8,109 nt of DNA, taken from an uncultured Bacillota bacterium (GTDB taxonomy: Bacteria > Bacillota > Clostridia > Lachnospirales > Lachnospiraceae). A model generated the notes under the pieces. It made no database searches. It worked only from the letters and a program-made list of their open reading frames with translations, and was not told where the DNA came from. Location: positions 1 to 8,109 of the forward strand of contig CATWQE010000099.1 of NCBI GenBank assembly GCA_958352855.1. The letters run 5' to 3'. How positions within the stretch are numbered: the first letter of the stretch is position 1; the number at the start of each line of letters is the position of its first letter. Shown here piece after piece: positions 5,784-8,109 of this stretch. The position numbers and the translations under genes are program-made.

Positions 5784-6875
5784 ATGTTGAAAAAGATACA
5801 AGGTGAAGGGAAAGGGGCTTCTGTATGGAAGGCCTCTTTCTCTATTGTGGTTTTTATAGGGCTGCTGGTTCTGTTAGGTTTTTCGATTCTGGCAGCAATT
5901 ACTTTTGGAAATGCAGATATTTCCATTCAGGAGGTTTATAGGGTAGTTTGCTATGAATTATTCCACATAGACGAGTTTTCGGCATATGGAGAAGGAGCGG
6001 TTCATGATGTTGTATGGCTTATACGGTTTCCAAGGGTGCTTTTGGGAGCTTCTGTTGGAATGGGCTTGTCTGTCTGTGGTGTGGTAATGCAGGCAGTAGT
6101 GAAAAATCCTCTGGCAGACCCTTATGTGCTGGGAATTTCTTCTGGAGCATCTCTGGGAGCAACAGCGGCAATCCTCTTTGGATTTGGCATCTTGTTTGGT
6201 TCTAATTCTGTGGGGATTATGGCGTTTCTGGGAGCTATGGCGACCTCCTTTGCAGTGCTTTTTATTGCTAATATGGGGAGCAGGGCCAATGCGGGAAAGC
6301 TGATTCTGGCAGGAATGGCAGTGGGCTCTGTATGTTCGGCTTTTTCCAGCTTTTTGCTTTATATTGCCAATGATAAAAACGGAACAGCAGAGGTAACCTA
6401 CTGGACTATGGGAAGTCTGGGAGGGGCAAAATGGGAAAATGTCCAGGTGATTCTTCCGGTGATTCTCATTGGAACCCTGATTTTCTGGAGTCAGTTTCGA
6501 AATCTGAATCTCATGCTTCTTGGAGATGAAGTTTCCATTACCCTGGGGACAGATTTGCACAAAGTCCGTATGATTTATATGATTTTATCGTCCCTGATGG
6601 TAGGCTTTGCAGTATATTGTGCGGGAATGATTGGATTTGTGGGACTGATTATTCCTCACGTCATCCGGATGGTGTTTGGCACAGACCACAGAAGAATGAT
6701 TCCTTTTAGTGGACTTTTAGGCGCTGTTTTTCTTATTTGGGCAGATGTTATCTGCAGGGTTATTTTGGAGAATGCAGAAATGCCTATTGGAATTTTTGTT
6801 TCTATGATTGGTGCGCCTTGCTTTATTTATCTGATGGCAAAGAAATCATATGGATTCGGAGGGGATAAAGGATGA
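5784..6875 (+). CDS. FecCD/BtuC-type ABC transporter permease
   Basis: A 363-residue polytopic membrane protein that forms, as a dimer, the translocation channel of a corrinoid or siderophore importer. It shows the typical FecCD pattern of about ten hydrophobic segments. Family landmarks are LIRFPRVLLGASVGMGLSVCGVVMQA after the first helix, NPLADPYVLGISSGASLGA, the cytosolic coupling region LMLLGDEVSITLGTDL, and GMIGFVGLIIPHVIRMVFG near the C-terminal third. Length is slightly above the usual 330-350, from a short N-terminal extension. GAGGGA lies just upstream of ATG 5784, and the start follows the binding-protein stop by 9 bases. The stop overlaps the ATPase start by 4 bases (ATGA), a sign of translational coupling. 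Transporter class is sure; the cobalamin substrate rests on the riboswitch. Confidence 0.93.
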   Translation: MLKKIQGEGKGASVWKASFSIVVFIGLLVLLGFSILAAITFGNADISIQEVYRVVCYELFHIDEFSAYGEGAVHDVVWLIRFPRVLLGASVGMGLSVCGVVMQAVVKNPLADPYVLGISSGASLGATAAILFGFGILFGSNSVGIMAFLGAMATSFAVLFIANMGSRANAGKLILAGMAVGSVCSAFSSFLLYIANDKNGTAEVTYWTMGSLGGAKWENVQVILPVILIGTLIFWSQFRNLNLMLLGDEVSITLGTDLHKVRMIYMILSSLMVGFAVYCAGMIGFVGLIIPHVIRMVFGTDHRRMIPFSGLLGAVFLIWADVICRVILENAEMPIGIFVSMIGAPCFIYLMAKKSYGFGGDKG

Positions 6876-7627
6876 GAGTAGAAGCAGAACAGATAGAAGC
6901 CAGCTATGGGGCAAGAAGAATCTTAAAAGAAGTTTCTGTGGATGCAGGGGAAAGAGAATTTGTAGGCATTATCGGTCCCAACGGAAGCGGAAAATCTACA
7001 TTGTTAAAATGCATGTACAGGATATTAAAACCGGAAAAAGGCTGTATTTATCTGGATGGAACACAAATGCAAAGTATGAGTGTGCGGGAATCTGCCAGAA
7101 AAATGGCAGTGGTTGCTCAGCATAATTATTATAATTTTGAGTTTTCCGTAAGCGAGGTGGTGCTTATGGGACGGGCGCCCCACAAGAAAGCGTTGGAGAG
7201 GGATAATGCCAGAGACTATGAAATTGTGGAAGCAGCGCTGAAAACAGTAGGTATGTGGGAGTTTCGCCAGAGGAGCTTTTCAACGCTGTCAGGAGGAGAG
7301 CAGCAGAGAGTTATCCTGGCAAGAGCACTGGCGCAGCAGACTCCTTGTCTGATTTTAGATGAGCCTACTAATCATCTGGATATTACCCACCAGCTTCAGC
7401 TTATGAAACTGGTGAAGCAGTTAGATGCTACGATTATTTCTGCGATTCATGACTTGAATATTGCGGCTGCTTTTTGCGATAAATTATATGTTTTAAAGGA
7501 TGGAGAAATTGTGGGATATGGAACTCCACAAGAAGTGCTGACCCGGGAATTTATTCGGGAAGTTTATGAAGTGGAGGCAGAGATTGCCAGGGACAGCAAA
7601 GGGAAAATGCATATTTTGTTTTTGTAG
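6872..7627 (+). CDS. ABC transporter ATP-binding protein (BtuD/FecE-like)
   Basis: A 251-residue cytosolic ATPase that powers import through the preceding permease. All nucleotide-binding motifs are intact: Walker A GPNGSGKST (35-43), Q-loop Gln83 in VVAQHNY, signature LSGGEQQ (139-145), Walker B CLILDEP (159-165), D-loop NHLD and H-loop His193 in AIHDLN. The family-typical VLMGRAPH (97-104) precedes the signature. Length is normal for BtuD/FecE proteins. The start overlaps the permease stop (ATGA), with GGAGG and AAAGG just upstream. It is the last gene of the operon. No clear terminator follows within 60 bases, and a new promoter appears at 7647. Substrate assignment to corrinoids comes from the riboswitch leader. 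Confidence 0.94.
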   Translation: MRVEAEQIEASYGARRILKEVSVDAGEREFVGIIGPNGSGKSTLLKCMYRILKPEKGCIYLDGTQMQSMSVRESARKMAVVAQHNYYNFEFSVSEVVLMGRAPHKKALERDNARDYEIVEAALKTVGMWEFRQRSFSTLSGGEQQRVILARALAQQTPCLILDEPTNHLDITHQLQLMKLVKQLDATIISAIHDLNIAAAFCDKLYVLKDGEIVGYGTPQEVLTREFIREVYEVEAEIARDSKGKMHILFL

Positions 7628-7646
7628 TTTCTTCATAATTATAGAT

Positions 7647-7675
7647 TTGAAAAAAGAATCCTCTTGTGGTAAAAT
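7647..7675 (+). promoter_or_regulatory. Promoter in front of the pyrE-like remnant
   Basis: TTGAAA (7647-7652), a 17-base spacer and TAAAAT (7670-7675). It lies about 58 bases before the start codon of the broken frame, the layout of an intact gene start whose coding part has been lost. Confidence 0.65.
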
Positions 7676-7732
7676 GAAAAAGATTTAAGTTGTTTATAAA
7701 AAAGCCCAGAAATACAGGAGGTCTTAGAAGAT

Positions 7733-7795
7733 ATGGAAGCATATAAACAGGAATTTATTGATTTTCTGATAATGCTTTTCCATAAGTTGATGTAA
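7733..7795 (+). pseudogene. 5' remnant resembling orotate phosphoribosyltransferase
   Basis: AGGAGG (7716-7721) lies 11 bases before ATG 7733. The frame reads MEAYKQEFIDFLI and then leaves any familiar pattern (MLFHKLM, stop at 7795). From memory, the first 11 to 13 residues match the usual start of clostridial PyrE (MEAYKQEFIDFM...), an enzyme of pyrimidine synthesis. The expected continuation, VLKFGDFTLKSGRKSPFF, is missing in all frames of the following 300 bases. The likely reading is that an insertion or deletion removed everything beyond about codon 13. With only 13 residues to judge by, the assignment is tentative; a genuine 20-residue peptide is the alternative. Confidence 0.5.
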
Positions 7796-7817
7796 CTTCT
7801 CAAAACCTTGTATTTAC

Positions 7818-7910
7818 TGGTGTTCTGCAAGATTTTGAAAAACGGTAAAGTGGTGTATTGTATCATAAAATGATATAGTTTGATATGAAAATGGTGTACT
7901 AAATGGTGTA
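7818..7910 (+). repeat. TGGTGT direct repeats, possible integrase arm sites
   Basis: TGGTGT occurs at 7818, 7851, 7892 and 7904, three of them as TGGTGTA, and the last two in tandem as AAATGGTGTACT/AAATGGTGTAGT. A 6-bp inverted repeat TATCAT-AAA-ATGATA lies at 7861-7875. No gene is visible in 7796-7960. Clusters of short direct repeats near a broken gene are typical of the ends of integrative elements, where tyrosine recombinases bind. The functional call is inference. Confidence 0.4.
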
Positions 7911-7963
7911 GTAAATCGGAAAGAATTATTAAATTTGATAGCAAAATTTTAAGAGTGTCAGAT

Positions 7964-7992
7964 TTGACATTTGAATAGGTATTTGTTAGAAT
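7964..7992 (+). promoter_or_regulatory. Promoter of a short RNA
   Basis: TTGACA (7964-7969), exactly 17 bases, then TAGAAT (7987-7992): a near-consensus strong promoter with no coding sequence after it. The -35 box lies in the palindrome TGTCA-GATT-TGACA (7956-7969), which could be an operator. The predicted start is near 7999. Confidence 0.75.
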
Positions 7993-8000
7993 AAGAATAT

Positions 8001-8031
8001 AAAAAAGGCACTACTGATAGTTGGTTAGTCC
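8001..8031 (-). terminator. Minus-strand terminator of the edge gene
   Basis: Read on the minus strand, GGACTA (8031-8026) pairs with TAGTGCC (8013-8007) with one bulged base, followed by six T (8006-8001). It would end a transcript coming from the right edge. Confidence 0.5.
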
Positions 8032-8048
8032 AAATTATTTAATTACTC

Positions 8049-8092
8049 AAAAGAGTAACCGCATTCCTTGGGCGAGGGGCGGTTACTTTTTT
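8049..8092 (+). terminator. Strong terminator at the right edge
   Basis: GTAACCGC (8055-8062) pairs perfectly with GCGGTTAC (8079-8086), extended by the A-rich left flank from 8049 and the T run 8087-8092 to about 14 bp. An inner hairpin CCTT-GGGC-GAGG lies at 8066-8077. The flanks are A/T-rich on both sides, so it may also act on the minus strand. Confidence 0.85.
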
Positions 8093-8109
8093 GATTGATT
8101 TATATACGC
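8083..8109 (-). CDS. Possible C-terminal end of a small hydrophobic (holin-like/Fst-TxpA type) toxin
   Basis: On the minus strand from the window edge, one frame reads AYINQSKK and then TAA (8085-8083). Small type I toxins of Firmicutes, about 30 residues with one membrane helix, commonly end in a similar polar, Lys-rich tail after the helix (such as ...TYI-x-x-x-KK). The downstream GC-rich hairpin and the convergent short RNA fit such a locus. Only eight residues are visible, so the call rests mainly on context. The membrane helix and start codon would lie beyond the right edge. Confidence 0.35.
   Translation of the reverse strand, partial: AYINQSKK

Larger units (their letters stand above)
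7999..8092 (+). ncRNA. Predicted antisense RNA, possible type I antitoxin (RatA-like)
   Basis: A strong promoter and a strong terminator enclose about 95 bases with no start codon and RBS. On the opposite strand, the same bases form the 3' untranslated end of a convergent short gene entering from the right edge. The RNA would therefore be fully complementary to that messenger's tail. This is the layout of TxpA/RatA-type type I toxin-antitoxin pairs. Function is inferred from layout. Confidence 0.5.

Noticed and set aside
5958..6560. 200-residue minus-strand frame inside the permease gene
   Set aside because: It is a shadow of a well-conserved membrane protein gene; composition is rich in S, H, C and R, with no domain pattern.
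7639..7944. Minus-strand frame of 101 residues in the right-hand intergenic region
   Set aside because: AT-rich chance frame without RBS or family resemblance; it crosses the pyrE-like promoter and remnant.
8016..8040. Third DtxR-like operator (GATAGTTGGTTAGTCC resembles the stretch at 2553-2570)
   Set aside because: The right half-site ACTAA is missing, and the bases are better explained as the hairpin ending the minus-strand transcript.

Overview
The window fits a low-GC Gram-positive gut anaerobe, most likely a Lachnospiraceae member of the Blautia/Ruminococcus/Dorea type. The evidence is strong AGGAGG-type ribosome binding sites, a highly conserved pyruvate phosphate dikinase, and three families typical of Clostridia: DUF4317, DUF2325 and the FeoB-associated Cys-rich protein. 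The genus is inferred from protein resemblance, not measured.

Layout. (1) 1-1026: 3' part of ppdK, closed by a long hairpin terminator. (2) 1060-1757: a short DUF4317 protein ending at a bidirectional terminator. (3) 1784-2881: a metal-regulation block. A DtxR/MntR-like repressor on the minus strand diverges from a 56-residue FeoB-associated Cys-rich membrane protein and a DUF2325 protein. Each of the two plus-strand genes is preceded by a TTAGT-N4-ACTAA palindrome beside or over its promoter. No feoA or feoB lies between them. (4) 2900-3635: a long noncoding control region with a strong promoter, a cobalamin riboswitch with a perfect 8-bp closing helix and a terminator, a 132-bp repeat-like segment bounded by inverted repeats, a second cobalamin-type riboswitch and a second terminator. 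(5) 3692-7627: a four-gene operon. It encodes a protein made of four homing-endonuclease-associated (HNH) repeats with no nuclease domain, then a binding lipoprotein, a BtuC/FecCD permease and an ABC ATPase. The riboswitches point to corrinoid uptake. (6) 7628-8109: a degenerate region that looks like a mobile-element junction. A promoter and strong RBS lead into about 13 codons resembling the start of pyrE, which then stops. Next come TGGTGT direct repeats. At the right edge a promoter-terminator pair defines a roughly 95-nt RNA that runs convergent to what looks like the last codons of a small toxin on the minus strand, a type I (TxpA/RatA-like) arrangement.

How it works together. The corrinoid operon is probably silenced when cobalamin is plentiful, possibly through two termination decisions in series. 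The first gene of that operon, the HNH-repeat protein, is the least explained part of the window. The metal block is probably repressed by the neighbouring metalloregulator. The right end suggests past insertion of an integrative element.
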